From contig CM038467.1 of the NCBI GenBank assembly GCA_021464415.1, forward strand, positions 9,999,411 to 10,063,410: 64,000 nt of DNA, given 5' to 3'. The position numbers were made by a program, and so were the translations under genes. Source of the stretch: Lonicera japonica. Its lineage: Eukaryota; Streptophyta; Magnoliopsida; Dipsacales; Caprifoliaceae. This document shows positions 12,276 to 27,743 of the stretch, one piece after another. Under the pieces are notes generated by a model. The model was not told the origin of the DNA. It worked only from the letters and a program-made list of their open reading frames with translations, and did no database searches. Each line of letters starts with the position of its first letter. Within the stretch, counting starts at the first letter, position 1.

Positions 12276-12940
12276 GGGGCTTGTTTGGTTCGAGCTTTAG
12301 GAATGGAATTGGCATTCTAGATGCCAGGAATCCTTTATTTCTAGCGTTCTTTATTGGATTTCATTAATGCTCGTTTGGTTGGAGTTTTAGGAATGAAGGC
12401 AAATTTTTTTAAAAATTTTTAGGATTTTTTTTTTCATTTACTGGGAAAAATATTTTTTTTTCATTTTCTCGAGAAAAATAAATTTTTTCATTTTTTGGGA
12501 AAAATTTAATTTTTTTCATTTTCTGGAAAAAAAAATTCACTTTCTGGGGAAAAAATAATATTTTTAATTTTCTGGGAATTTTTTTTTTCATTTTCTGGGA
12601 AAAAAATATTTTTTTCATTTTTTGGGAAAAAATAATTTTTTTCACTTTCTGGGAAAAAAGTGTTTTTAAAAATTTTCTGGAATTTTTTTTTCATTTTCTG
12701 GGAATTTTTTATTTTTCATTTTCTGGAAAAAAAAACATTTTTTGGACAAAAAAAAAAAGATTCTTCAAATTGGGAATCCAAGATTCCTCCCAATTTATAA
12801 GGGAATAGATTTTGGCAAAATGGGGGAATTTAGGATTCCTAGGAATCCTAAATTCCTACCTAAAACTCCAACCAAACAAAATAATTCTCAAGGAATGGAA
12901 TTTAAAATTCCAAGAATCCTCAAAAGCTCGAACCAAAGGA
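12276..12940. mobile_element. Fold-back MITE with a second inverted pair nested inside
   Basis: The outer ends GGTTCGAGCTTTAGGAATGG (from about 12287) and the reverse complement of 12905-12940 (GGTTCGAGCTTTTGAGGATTC) form an inverted pair of about 30 bp. Inside it lies a second pair: GCTCGTTTGGTTGGAGTTTTAGG near 12369 and its complement ending near 12879. Both pairs carry the TTTGGTT start common to several plant MITE families. The interior is a low-complexity repeat tract (separate entry). Confidence 0.65.
12420..12745. repeat. Degenerate TTTTCATTTTCTGGGAAAAA repeats
   Basis: About a dozen imperfect units of 20-30 bp built from TTTTTTCATTTTCTGGGAAAAA. The start of each unit is roughly complementary to its end, so the tract can fold locally. 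Minus-strand open frames (Met-Lys-Lys-rich) are artefacts of this repeat. Confidence 0.8.
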
Positions 12941-13790
12941 GTTACACCCAACGTACAGTTGTGCCTCTTCGCACCAACCGTCACTTTTGTCGTCTATATA
13001 AAGGAGGTTTCCCTCCTTAATTAAAGTATCCTTTTGGTCTTCCATATAGAACAATCTCCTTTTCTTCCTCTATTTTCTTCCTGTTCCGATAGAGTTATTT
13101 AGAGAGAGTTTAAGCACAAGTCTAGGTTTGACGTCTCTCATAATTTGGAATGTTCCTACTGTGAGAGGTGACTGTTGTATCCTAGGAGACAACTGTCATC
13201 AGACCATAAGCACCAATGCGGAGCAAAAATTGCCTTATCTAGCCTCGGTCATTCACTGCTCACTAGAATCATCGTCATAATTGAATTTATCTCCATAAGT
13301 GTTCTGAATAATTAATTCAATTACATCATTTAATTTTCGGATAATTTTTGCTAACATTAAAAACTTATCAAGTTTCACCATTGATATGGCTAATTTCTCG
13401 TTCAAGAATAAATTTGGATTGTTACAAGAATCATGTTGGGGAGAAATAAATGCATGGAGAATCACTTAAAAGTTGATAAAAGAGATTTGCGATTTTATTG
13501 ATTAATATTGATACAAGAGAAACCATATTTATAAGATATATACACAATAACAAACTTAGTAGAATAAGGAAACTACTTAAAAAAACCAAATATATACTAA
13601 ACAGTAAATAACGAGGTAGAACTTTTTCGCCATTAACGAGGTAGAAGTCGTGGTCTTTGGTTCTTGACGGGTCGAATTATCTCTCCTAAGTTCCCTTGAA
13701 GTCAAGCGCCTTTACGAGGACGGTCAACGTGTCTTTGTTGATAGCATCACTGCAACAAATCTCGTGAATGAGACGACCCTTAGTGGCTTT
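12941..13790. other. Spacer flanking the copia insertion
   Basis: Apart from the serpin-like scrap at 13253-13465, no gene was recognised. The last five bases, GCTTT (13786-13790), are the left target duplication of the copia element. Confidence 0.5.
13253..13465 (-). pseudogene. Possible serpin exon-2 scrap
   Basis: A 70-residue minus-strand frame. Its first half (HAFISPQHDSCNNPNLFLNEKLA and on to VKLDKFLML) resembles, with gaps, the IFLPDKRDGLHNLL...NPFLFLNQNLAKSKTELREFLIPKF stretch of the serpin pseudogene at 8482-10840. The similarity is short and was seen by eye. If real, it is a second, more decayed serpin copy in the same orientation. Confidence 0.35.
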
Positions 13791-14483
13791 TGTTGTGAAT
13801 GTGGGAACAATTACCAAGTCCCAAATCCACTAATAAACTCGATAAATCCCTTTCGGGAATTTCCACAAACACTTGGCGGGCGAAAACCGACAAGCAGTAG
13901 GATCTTTAGCTCAAACCAAGATAACCAACACAATCACAAGCAACTATAGATAGAAGATAAAGAACAACAAGAATCAAGTGCAAAGCAAAGAGGAAAAACA
14001 CACCGGAGATAATGTGGAACCCTTCGGGTCTTCCATTTAAAATGGGAGCAACTTTATTGATCAACCAAAAATTTACACCAACTTTCTCTCAATAATCCTC
14101 ACTCAAATCAATGGAACAAACCTCCAAAGATTACCCTCTCAACCTTTAGCTAAACATTAGCTAACCTCTCACAAGAAATACCCTCTCTTATAAGAACAAC
14201 TATCTCTTTCTCATTCTTGCAAATGCAACTTATAATAAATAGAAACAAACATCTCTATTTATACTAAGTGAGAAAATAAGCCTAAAAGGCTTTACCCGCC
14301 GAACTGCAAAAGTGCTTTTGCAGTTTCTCGCCCGAACTGCAAAAGTGTTTTTGCACCTTTCCAGAAACACTTATGTCCAGCTGCAAAAGTGCTTTTGCGC
14401 TTTTCCGGCTCAGGTGCAAAAGTGTTTTTGCACCATTCCAGCTTGCACCATTTTGTAACATAAATTACAAGCCAAACACAGCA
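13791..14483 (-). repeat. 3' LTR of the minus-strand copia element
   Basis: 693 bp. It is the partner of 18715-19473 and carries two of the 33-bp hairpin-type units (about 14299-14350) where the other LTR has four. The element's purine tract, CCAAGGTGGAGAT on the minus strand, abuts at 14484-14496. Confidence 0.9.
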
Positions 14484-14596
14484 ATCTCCACCTTGGTGAG
14501 TAATCTCAAGCCAATCTCGATTGCTACACCTCGGGATAAGAATCGTGCATCCCCTTAGAGACTATCCCGACACCTCCAAGGTCACACCCTCCTCCT

Positions 14597-15829
14597 TCAA
14601 CATGAAGTAAGATTAAGAAGCTTTAGGAAATGCCTAAACTTCTCAGAGGTTACCGACTTTGTGAGCATATCGACCGCATTCTCATCCGTATTCACCTTCT
14701 TTAGAACGACTTCCTCGGAATTAATCCAATCCCGAACTCGGTGATGCCGCACATCTATATGCTTCGTGCGAGCATGATACACTTGATTTTTAGCCAAGTC
14801 AAGCGCACTTTGACTATCACACTGTAGCAAAATACTCTCATGCTTCAAGCACAACTCGCTCACTAAACCTTTCAACCATATAGCCTCCTTCGACGCCTCC
14901 GTGAGTGCCATGTACTCTGCCTCTGTCGTAGACAAATCACTCGTTGCTTGTAGCATAGATCTCTATGAAACCGGTCCACTTGCCAAAGTGAACACATAAC
15001 CCGTGATTGACCTTCTTTTATCAAGGTCCCCCGCATAATCAGAGTCTACGAATCCCGCAACACTATCAGCCCCATCTTTTCGCTCAAACACTATTCCCAA
15101 GGACTTGGTACCCTGTAGATATCGAAGAATCCATTTAACCGTATTTCAATGCTTTTTACCCGGATTCGACATATACCTACTAACCATTTCAACCGCGTGA
15201 GCTAGATCCGGCCTTGTACAAACCATGGCATACATAAGAAAACCAACCACGCAAGCATATGGTGTTGTAGACACCTCAGCACACTCATCAAGAGAGGAAC
15301 GACATTGCTTTGCGGACAAAGAAAAATGAGGAGCTAACGGAGTAGAAACCGGCTTCGCACTTGACATATTGAATTTCTCAATGACATGAGAAATATACTT
15401 ATTTTACAAAAGCCACAACTTGCCAACCTTTCTATCTCTCCGAATCTCCATACTAAGGATCTTTTGTGCCACTCCAAGATCCTTCATGTCAAATTTCCGG
15501 ACCAATTGCACCTTGAGCTCCTTCACATTTGACATATCTCGACACGCTATAAGCATATCATCCATACAGAGCATCAACAAGATAAACGAGCCATCATCAA
15601 AGTTTGGAAGATAGGCACAATGATCACCATCACACCGACGATAACCAATCCGCAACATGAATGAATCAAACCGTAGGTACCATTGTCTTGGCAATTGCTT
15701 TAGTCCATACATGGATTTCTTAAGCCGATAAATATATTTTTCCTTACTTACTTCCTTGAACCCTTCCGGTTGCGCCATGTAAATCGTTTCCTTCAAATCA
15801 CCATGAAGAAAAGTCGTTTTTACATCCAT
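14597..15829 (-). pseudogene. Copia reverse transcriptase and RNase H, broken
   Basis: RT begins MDVKTTFLHGDLKETIYM, then SMYGLKQLPRQWY and the catalytic box as LMLCMDDMLIA (family usual form YVDDM, so Val-Asp context altered but both Asp kept). After a break near 15370-15404 it continues SSAKPVSTPLAPHF and TRPDLAHAVEMVSRYM. RNase H follows at 14597-14956: STTEAEYMAL, LQCDSQSALDLAKN, HARTKHIDVRHHRVRD and the tail ADMLTK-type DMLTKSV. At least two frame breaks separate these blocks. Confidence 0.88.
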
Positions 15830-16015
15830 TTACTTAAGCTCCAAGTCAAACTGAGCTACCATAGCGAGCAAAACTCGTATCGATGTGTGTCTCACAACTA
15901 GGAAAAAAATCTCATCATAATCAACCCTTTCCTTTTGATAAAACCCCTTCGCTACTAACCGTGCCTTGAATTTCGGTGCTTCATCTTTGTTGATTACTTT
16001 TTTCTTCCTAAATAT

Positions 16016-17459
16016 TCATTTGCAACCGATAATGCTCCGGTCCTTGGGCATAGGAACCAAAATCCCAAACAGAATCCAACTATTTTTGTCTTCGACACTG
16101 ATGGCTTCCTTATAACTAGTTGGATCACCCTCACTTGTAATAAGAGCATAGTTGACCTCGTCTTCCCAACCAAACCTAGAGGGTGGTTTGATTGCCCGTC
16201 GTGGTCTATCTCGTGCTATCGATGGTTTCAGCTCCACCTCACCTGGTCTTTCCTCGGATTCATCCTCCTCTAGTTCCACCTCAACCGCGTCGTCATTCGG
16301 TTGAATTTCATGAGAATCATCTCTACTACCGCTTGAAGATGCTCCACCATTTTTGATAACCGACAGACTTGGAACTAGAATTGGAATCTTGACCTTATTA
16401 ACCCCACCGTTATCATTGATCTCTTGATATTCTCGTTCCTTAAGTATAGCCCACTCATCAAATGTCACATCCCGACTAAACAAAAGCTTTCTAGCTATCG
16501 GATCCCAAAGCTTGAACCCTTTCACATCTCCCCTAAAATCGAGAAAGATACACCGGTGAGCCTTCGGGTTATTCTTTGATCTCTCATCGCTAGGAATATG
16601 AGCATATACCGGGCAATCGAACACTCTTAACTTTGAGTAGTCCACTTCTCGCCCCGACCATACTTCTTCCGGAGATTTCAAACTAAGATTCACATTTGGT
16701 GACCTATTGACCAAGTATAAGGCATGACCAACACAAGCCGCCCAAAATATTTTCGGCAAGCTAGCATGAATCCTCATACTTCTCGCCCTATCCATAATGG
16801 TACGGTTCATTCTCTCCGCAACTCCATTTTGTTGTGGAGTTTTTTTCACGATAAAGTGCCTTTTGATACCGGCATTCTTGCAAAACTTCACGAATTCTCC
16901 ATCCTTATACTCCCCTCCGTTGTCACTTCTTAAATACTTTACTTTCCGACTCGTTTGATTTTCCACTATAGCCTTCCACTCTTTGAATTTTCTAAAAAAC
17001 CTCGAATTTTTTTCTCAAGTAGTAGACCCAGACTCGACGTGAATAATCATCAACTAATGTTATAAAGTATTTAAAATCGCCCAAAGAAACTACCTCTAAA
17101 GGAACACACACATCGGAGTTAATATAATCAAGCATACCTCGGCTTTTATGTTCTGCGGTATCAAATCAAACTTTAATTTGCTTGCCCATCACACAATACT
17201 TGTAGAAATCGAGCTTGCACCCATGGACCCCCTTCAACAATTTTCGTCGATGAAACTCCACGAAGCCCCTTTAGCTCATGTGGCCAAGCCTCATGTGCCA
17301 TAACAAAAGCTCATCCCTTTTTGCTTCCGTGAAAACCGCCACTCCACCAACCACCATGGTTCCTTTCAACCTATAAAGGTTGTTCGGTGATTTTGTGCCG
17401 CGCAAAATCACCATTAATCCCTTCTTCACCTTCATAGTCTCGTCTTCGGCTTGAATCAC
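16016..17459 (-). pseudogene. Copia integrase with GAG-pre-integrase domain, broken
   Basis: The upstream part (17271-17459) holds the GAG-pre-integrase end LLWHMRLGHMS, then a stop. A gap of about 300 bp has lost its frame. The core then continues from 16966 with YLRSDNGGEY, TPQQNGVAERMNRTIMD (the second Asp and the Glu of the DDE triad region), SPEEVWSG and the C-terminal FSRDVTFDE. The integrase joins element cDNA to host DNA; this copy cannot as it stands. Confidence 0.87.
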
Positions 17460-17553
17460 ACACCCTTTTTAAGTCGAGCGTGCCTAAGGAGATCAAATTC
17501 TTCTTGAGAACGGGTACATGTCTAACATCACTTAGCGTGCGGGTCACGCCATC

Positions 17554-18625
17554 CTACATCTTTATTTTCACCGTACTTATATCGACAACTTTGCATGTAG
17601 TATCGTTGCCCATAAAGATTTTTCCTCCATTGCATTCCGTGTAGTCAATGAACCAATTACGATTCGTGCACATGTGATAGGAGCATCCAGAATCAAGAAT
17701 CCACCCACTACTTTGATCCGCTAAAAAATAAGTAAGAACGTCGGTATTAACCTCTTGGGTCACAACTCCCGCAACCTTTCTTGGCGCGTCCGCCCTCTTA
17801 CCTTTTAGCTCCGGACAATTTTTCTTGATGTGGCCTACCTTGTGACACTTAAAGTACTCCCAATTACTTCGATCTTGTGATTGAGACTGACCCGTGCCTC
17901 TATTCTTGACACCCTGTGACCTTGACCGCCCACTTCGTTCACCACCATCACTCTTGGCAACCAAGCTCTCACTTGACGAAGAGCTTGTCCCGTTACCTCC
18001 CTTTTTCATGGTCACATGCGATTGGAGGTCCTTGACAACCTCATTAAATTTGAGCGTTGTCTTGTTAAATATCAACGTGGTAACGAAATGATCATAGGAG
18101 TTCGGCAATGAAACAAGCAACAATAAGGCGCGGTCCTCCTCATCAAATACAACTAATTCTCTCAAGGTCATGCACTATTGCCTTGAAGACATTGATGTGC
18201 TTGTTCAAATATTGCCCCTCCTTCATTTCCAACTTGAAAAGTTACTTCTTGAGGTTCAACTTGTTGGACATAGACTTTTCTATGTACAAATCCTCCATTC
18301 TAGTCCACATATCTTTTGCATTCTTCTCCGACATCAAGTTTCTCAACACTTCGTCGGTCACATGCATCTCTATAGTGGACATAGCTTTCTTATCAATCTC
18401 ATTCCATTGGTCTTCAGACATATCTTGCGGCTTTTTCTCAAGTCCAAGCAATGCAACTTGCAAATTCGATTGGACGAGTACCCCTCGCATTCGCCTTTGC
18501 CAAATACCGAAATTGATAACCTCGTCATAGGGCTTTATCTTAACCTCCATAGTGCTCCCAACACCTACAATGGTAGAAGAACTAGCTTGTGTTGCAACAA
18601 CTCCGGTTTGAGTCCCTTCGACCAT
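17554..18625 (-). pseudogene. Copia gag and protease start, broken
   Basis: Starts MVEGTQTGVVATQ at 18625. The UBN2-type gag core runs NFGIWQRRMRGVL, MSEKNAKDMWTRMEDLYIEKS and, after a break near 18242, the second part DEEDRALLLLVSLPNSYDHFV. The zinc knuckle reads YFKCHKVGHIKKNC, so the first Cys is replaced by Tyr. The protease motif is ILDSGCSYHMC. Confidence 0.88.
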
Positions 18626-18701
18626 TTATCGAACACTTGGCGCGCAAACCTTGCACTCAATAGCCAAACCTTGATACCAAACACTAGACACCAACCAAAT
18701 T

Positions 18702-18712
18702 CTCTGATACCA
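18702..18712 (-). other. Primer-binding site of the copia element
   Basis: The plus strand reads CTCTGATACCA; on the element strand this is TGGTATCAGAG, complementary to the 3' end of plant initiator-Met tRNA, two bases from the LTR end. Confidence 0.85.
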
Positions 18713-18714
18713 CT

Positions 18715-19473
18715 TGTTATGAATATGGGAACAATTACCAAGTTCCAAATCCACCAATAAACCCGAGAAATTCCTTTCGAAAATTTCCACAAACACTTGG
18801 GAGGCGAAAACCGACAAGCAATAGTATCTTTGGCTCAAACCAAGAAAACCAACACAATCATAAACAACTATAAATAGAAGATAAAGAACAACAAGAATCA
18901 AGTGCAAAGCAAAAAGGAAAAACACACCGAAGATAATGTGGAACCCTTCGGGTCTTTCACTTGAAAAATGAGCAACTTTATTGATCAACCAAGAATTTAC
19001 ACCAACTCTCTCTCAATAACCCTCACTCAAATCAATGGAACAAACCTCCAAAGATTACCCTCTCAACCTTTAGCTAAACCCTAACTAACCTCTCACTAGA
19101 AATACCCTCTCTTATAAGAACAACTATCTCTTTCTCACTCTTGCAAATACAACTTACAATAAATAGAAACAAACCTCTTTATTTATACTATGTGAGAAAA
19201 TAAGCCTAAAAGGCTTTACCCGCCGAACTGCAAAAGTGCTTTTGCAGTTTCTTGCCCGAACTGCAAAAGTGCTTTTGCAGTTTCTTGCCCGAACTGCAAA
19301 AGTGCTTTTGCAGTTTCTCGCCCGAATTGAAAAAGTTCTTTTGCACCTTTCCAGAAACACTTCTGCCCAATTGCAAAAGTGCTTTTGCGGTTTTTCGGCT
19401 CAAGTGCAAAAGTGCTTTTGCACCATTTCAGCTTGCACTATTTTGTAACATAAATTACAAGCCAAACACAACA
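18715..19473 (-). repeat. 5' LTR of the copia element with 33-bp hairpin units
   Basis: 759 bp, 66 bp longer than its partner. Near 19221-19325 it holds repeated 33-bp units, each with AACTGCAAAAG, a TG spacer and CTTTTGCAGTT, that is, 11-bp inverted arms. Further degenerate units run to about 19430. Confidence 0.9.
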
Positions 19474-19478
19474 GCTTT

Positions 19479-21633
19479 TTTCACCCATGAGTTAATTTCA
19501 GTTATTGCTTCATGCTACAAAACAGAATAATGAGGTTAATTAGTAGCTGAGGGAAAGACTGGTATAATTGAAAAATGTATATAACCCAAAAGTTTAAAAC
19601 TTCGATTTGTTTAAATTACAAAACTACTGAAAATAATTAGAAAACAATAAATGGGGAATTGAAGGGTACCTGTAAAGTACCTATAATAATATATAATTAG
19701 TTTTTCCCAATTGCTGATTCATCTTTCTCCCTTCAATCGGTTAATTCATACACCGATTACTGATTTTCATCATACAAATTTGAGAGAAAAAGTTCACAAA
19801 AAATAATATACTGTGGCTTACACAATAATAGAGTGTTGATGACTTGAGAAAGTTAAATGGTATCATTTATAAGAAATTTTTCTTGTTGAATAACTTGTGA
19901 AAGCAACCATTATCTGAAATTAGATTTGAGAACAGGTTTGAAAGAATGCTTGAGATTATAAAGTTGGTTTTATTGAGAATGGTTGGCTCAAACCATTGAT
20001 CTCACATGGAGAAAATTGTTGAACTCAACATAAACATATACGTAGAGGAGTGTCACCACATAGACATTTTATGATAAAACCTCACACATATAGCCCAAAT
20101 GTGTTTAAGTTTTAAACAATATTGCTACTATGTGCGCGGACCGGTGAATCCAATTGGCGCCAATTTGGAGTAGTTTTGTTATGACATCGGCTTGAGTTTA
20201 TGAGCCAGACATAGGCTAGAGTTTATGAGCCAAGAATGTGAAGGAACTGGTCAAGCGTACAGCAAGAAGTTCAAAATAGCGGCAATGGATAAAGGCAAAG
20301 GCACCATGTTCTTTTTAAGTAGGGCTTCTTTTATTACCCGCACACTGACCATTCTCTTCTTACATCTTTCAAAGCTAGCTAGGCCTATTATTATTGTTAT
20401 TACCTCCCTGGCTTGCCCTTCCACAATTATTTATAATTGTTATTATTTCATCTCTTACACGCAACCTGATTATGAAAGTTTGATATATTTACGGTATGTT
20501 TCAGACTATGACTTATTTATTTTTTGTATGTGATGATTAGATTGATTCGCAACTAGAAAATAAGGGTAATGAAAATGAACAATAAGAACTAATAATTAAA
20601 CAGTGAAAAAAAGATAGAATGCATATCATATTTGTTTTAAGGGTAAGTCCATCTAGTTGTTCTAATTTTCAATCCCACTGTACATCTTTCTTGATGTGTA
20701 TTGAATATATTAGTTTAGGAACTCAAAAAGATAATACAAATTGCATGGGGTTTAACTAGAGGAAGAAAGATAATATGTGGGAATGAATGTAAGGGGGAGA
20801 GAATAAATCAACCGTAGGTTTCTTTTCCTATTTATATGTATAGGATAGGGTTACATTAGATATGGTAGGATATGAAAATTATTATAAAGAGTAAACTTAT
20901 ACATGATTCTAAGAAAACAGTTGCTTCTACTTGTTGGTCAATCGCTATTGAAGTTACATATCCAGATGGACTAGCTTTGATATATACAATAATCAGCTAG
21001 CATATGAAAATATCTTACTCGACTAAACAATTTATCTTTTATAATGGAAATAAGCCTAAGGACTATATTAGGTCGACCATGGTGTGGGTTTCCCAAGATG
21101 GGCTTGATAGCTAAGGCCATGTATAATTTTTACCTCTTACATTTTGAATATCTTTTAAATTCTAGAAATTATATTTATCAAAATGTAGAAGTAACCATAA
21201 CATTTACTTATAAAATTATATGTATAAAATTTATAATCGTTTTCTTTCCTGGTTTGAGTTGAATCATGTTAGCTGGACCTTGGTTTATTGTGGATGGGCT
21301 TTGGTCTTTTTGTTATCTCTCGGCCCAACTGGGTCTGGGCTACCATCTTTTCGGCTCCGGCTCGCTTGGTTCCTTGCACTGTCCAAGTTTATTTTGTTGT
21401 GGATCGGGTTGCTTTAATCGGATCCACCTAACATGGCTTCAAATTTTTGTCATGTATAAAGATTTAATTTCGATACAAGCAAACACAAACTTGAAAAAAA
21501 ACAAGCATAAAAACTAGCTAACAATGGATTGCATTAAAAAATATTAGACTAGCAAAACAATGTTTGTAGCATTTTTCGCAATTTTTCTAGCTTTTACTTG
21601 CACTAGATTATTCATCATTTTACCTTATTTATT
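19479..21633. other. Non-coding stretch
   Basis: No gene recognised in 2.1 kb. Open frames at 20225-20533 and 21044-21517 have no recognisable motif and no clear promoter or splice context. Repeated phrases (GAGTTTATGAGCCA at 20193 and 20220) occur. Confidence 0.5.
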
Positions 21634-21892
21634 TGAGTGCTATTAACACACACCGAAACACTTACTAATAATCCGTCATATTTACTCGACCCTTAAAGAC
21701 CAAACATATGTATACATACTCGGTGTTTAGGAACCGAACCATTTTTGAGTAAAAAAATTTACACTAGCTCAGCCCTTAAAGACCAAGTATACATATATTC
21801 GGTACTAAAGAGCAGAGCCAGTGTACACATACTCGATCCTTAAGGGCCGAATCAATTTAAAGTATTTTAACGTGTGTCAATAATAACTCCCT
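21634..21892. mobile_element. MITE with 9-bp target duplication (Mutator-like)
   Basis: The ends TGAGTGCTATTAACACAC and the reverse complement of the right end, AGGGAGTTATTATTGACACAC, are inverted repeats. TTATTTATT stands directly outside on both sides (21625-21633 and 21893-21901). The 259-bp interior contains repeated CTTAAAGACCAA...ATACATA...CGGT blocks. A 9-bp duplication is the mark of Mutator-type transposition. Confidence 0.75.
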
Positions 21893-22291
21893 TTATTTAT
21901 TGTATTATGTTGACAGAATAATTGCTGTACTACACTAGTAAGATAAAATTCAATAATTACACCCTAAAAATAAAAAAGTTTCTAATTTAAGAAGAAACTG
22001 TTAATTCTCACATTTAATCCCAGCCTCTTTTCATAACGCAAAATCGCAAAACATGGGAAGCAAACAAACAAATCTCGACGCTAGACTGGCAACAATAACT
22101 GAAATATACTCCAAAGAAACCCAGCGTCAAGCAATATAAGGAATCCAACGACTGTTTGGGCAGAGCATTAGAAAAAAAAAATGGACCATCATTTCCGCAA
22201 TCTTGCTAATACATCAAATTCCAAAAACAAACAAAATGAAACAAGACTAGGATTGTGAGTCTGATAATTTTTAACTTTCAAGAATGCCATC
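21893..22291. other. 3' flank of the tubulin gene
   Basis: Contains the presumed 3' untranslated region and polyadenylation region of the minus-strand tubulin gene (22050-22291). No other feature seen. Confidence 0.5.
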
Positions 22292-26255
<3,964 letters not shown>

Positions 26256-27452
26256 GTGGGTTTGGTTCAATATCGTATCATATCGAATATATTATATACA
26301 GTATTAAAAATTTGATACATTAAAATTTATTATTATTGTCATATCAAATTTTTGAAATACCAAAGTTCGGTATACTAAAATATTGGTATGGTACGGTATA
26401 ATACAATACATTACCTAAAAATCAATTCAAAAAAAAAAAACTAAAAGTGGATGATCAAAAGTAAGCATTTTTTGCTAAAACAAAATAATTAAGTTATTTT
26501 TACTTACTTTTAATTATGTTTTTGCAATCAACTGTTCCAAAAATACTAAATCATATATAAATATTATAAATTATAAATTATAATCATCACATACACATCT
26601 ATCAAATAATTGAAAATCGAATGATTGAAGTTTAATACGATTAAAAAAATGAATATAAATATTTGATATTTAAAGTTTAATATGATTAGTCTTTAATTGA
26701 TTGATTAAGAGAAGTCGAATAATAGGTTGATATGTTATTTAAATTACTAATTCATCATCATGGGTGTATAGGTTATAATAAAAATAAAAGAATAAAAGGA
26801 AAGAAAGAAATGTAAGTGGATAATAACAAATATGGCAAACGGTTGATACATATGAATGTACGGTGAATGAAATAGAGAATATGAAAGAGAAAGAGATCAA
26901 AAATTAACCTCAAACGGATTGAAATAGGTCCAGTAAAATTGAAAAGGGCGGGGATAGATGAAGTGATTGAAATTAGATATTATGTATGATAGTAGTGGGG
27001 TGGCAGTGCCACGTAAATATGTGACAGTTTCAGATTTATATAGAAGAATAAAAGAAAATGTGTAAAAGAGAAAAAGATGTGTGGCGTATTTGTGAGTGAG
27101 ATAGTGTGAAAGTGAAACCTGATTATATCAAATCTAGACTCTTGCTCTAAATGTTATTGGTAAATGTTGTAGTATATTAATATTATTTTGGTATTTGGTA
27201 TTAAAATCTAAACAAAATACTATTTGGTATTAATAGTACAATTAGTATGAAACGGTACGGTATACCATGGTACGCACCAAAATTTTCGTATGGTACGGAA
27301 TACCATCGGTATTGATTTTTAGTACCAGTATCGTACCATACTACTTTGATACGGTACAAATATCGATCGGTACTATACCATTACCAAAATTCGGTACACT
27401 TTGGTAATGGTACGGGTTGGTATCGTAATATTGGTATAAAAATCCACCCTTA
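26256..27452. mobile_element. TIR element rich in GGTACGGTAT-type subterminal motifs
   Basis: The right end (27226-27450) holds a dozen copies of GGTACGGTA, GGTACCAT and related half-palindromes. The left 150 bp holds weaker ones (GGTATGGTACGGTATAATAC at 26383-26402). The ends GGGTTTGGTTCAATATCGTATC and, on the other strand, GGGTGGATTTTTATACC... are loosely inverted. No transposase frame is visible. It is probably non-autonomous. Borders are approximate. Confidence 0.5.
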
Positions 27453-27545
27453 ATCATACTCCATCTAAAGGAATGTCAATGATTAAACAAAATATTGAGA
27501 AATAGGGTTTGTATGAAGGAAAAAAAAAATGTAACAAAATCAAAA

Positions 27546-27741
27546 AATAATATTTTTTTTTAAATTAAAGACCTATATTTAACCAAATTCTAGAAGTATT
27601 GCAAAGTTAACTTCACAATAAATTTTTAAATTTTATTTTTTTTATGAAATCATGCAAAATCAAGTTTACACTACATGTTTTTAGCATATTATTATAAATA
27701 AATGTTTAATTAACAGTGCTTTAGAACAATTTTAACAAACT
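27546..27741 (+). repeat. Dispersed repeat, copy 1
   Basis: About 195 bp matching 61950-62152 in the same orientation. The best-kept block reads CACTACATGTTTTTAGCATATTATTATA. A fold-back element follows at its right edge. Family unknown. Confidence 0.75.
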
Positions 27742-27743
27742 AT

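Larger units (their letters stand above)
13791..19473 (-). mobile_element. Ty1/copia retrotransposon, complete layout, decayed coding
   Basis: Direct repeats at 13791-14483 and 18715-19473 are LTRs with TG...CA ends. Identical GCTTT lies just outside both ends (13786-13790, 19474-19478). On the minus strand the order is LTR, primer site (18702-18712, complementary to CTCTGATACCA), gag, protease, integrase, RT, RNase H, purine tract (14484-14496), LTR. This is the copia gene order. Frameshifts and stops break all coding parts, so it is not autonomous now. LTR divergence is clearly higher than in the copia at 54589, so this insertion is older. Confidence 0.92.

Noticed and set aside
12409..12694. 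Lys/Phe/Asn-rich open frames on the minus strand
   Set aside because: They translate the TTTTCATTTTCTGGGAAAAA repeat run in two frames and have no domain.
18108..18760. Plus-strand frames across the copia gag region
   Set aside because: They are antisense shadows of the gag gene and contain no domain of their own.
19236..19448. Regularly spaced 33-bp repeats, at first sight CRISPR-like
   Set aside because: The units are contiguous without unique spacers, lie in a copia LTR and belong to a plant genome.
20225..20533. 102-codon frame with hydrophobic middle
   Set aside because: No recognised motif and no splice or promoter support; left as non-coding.
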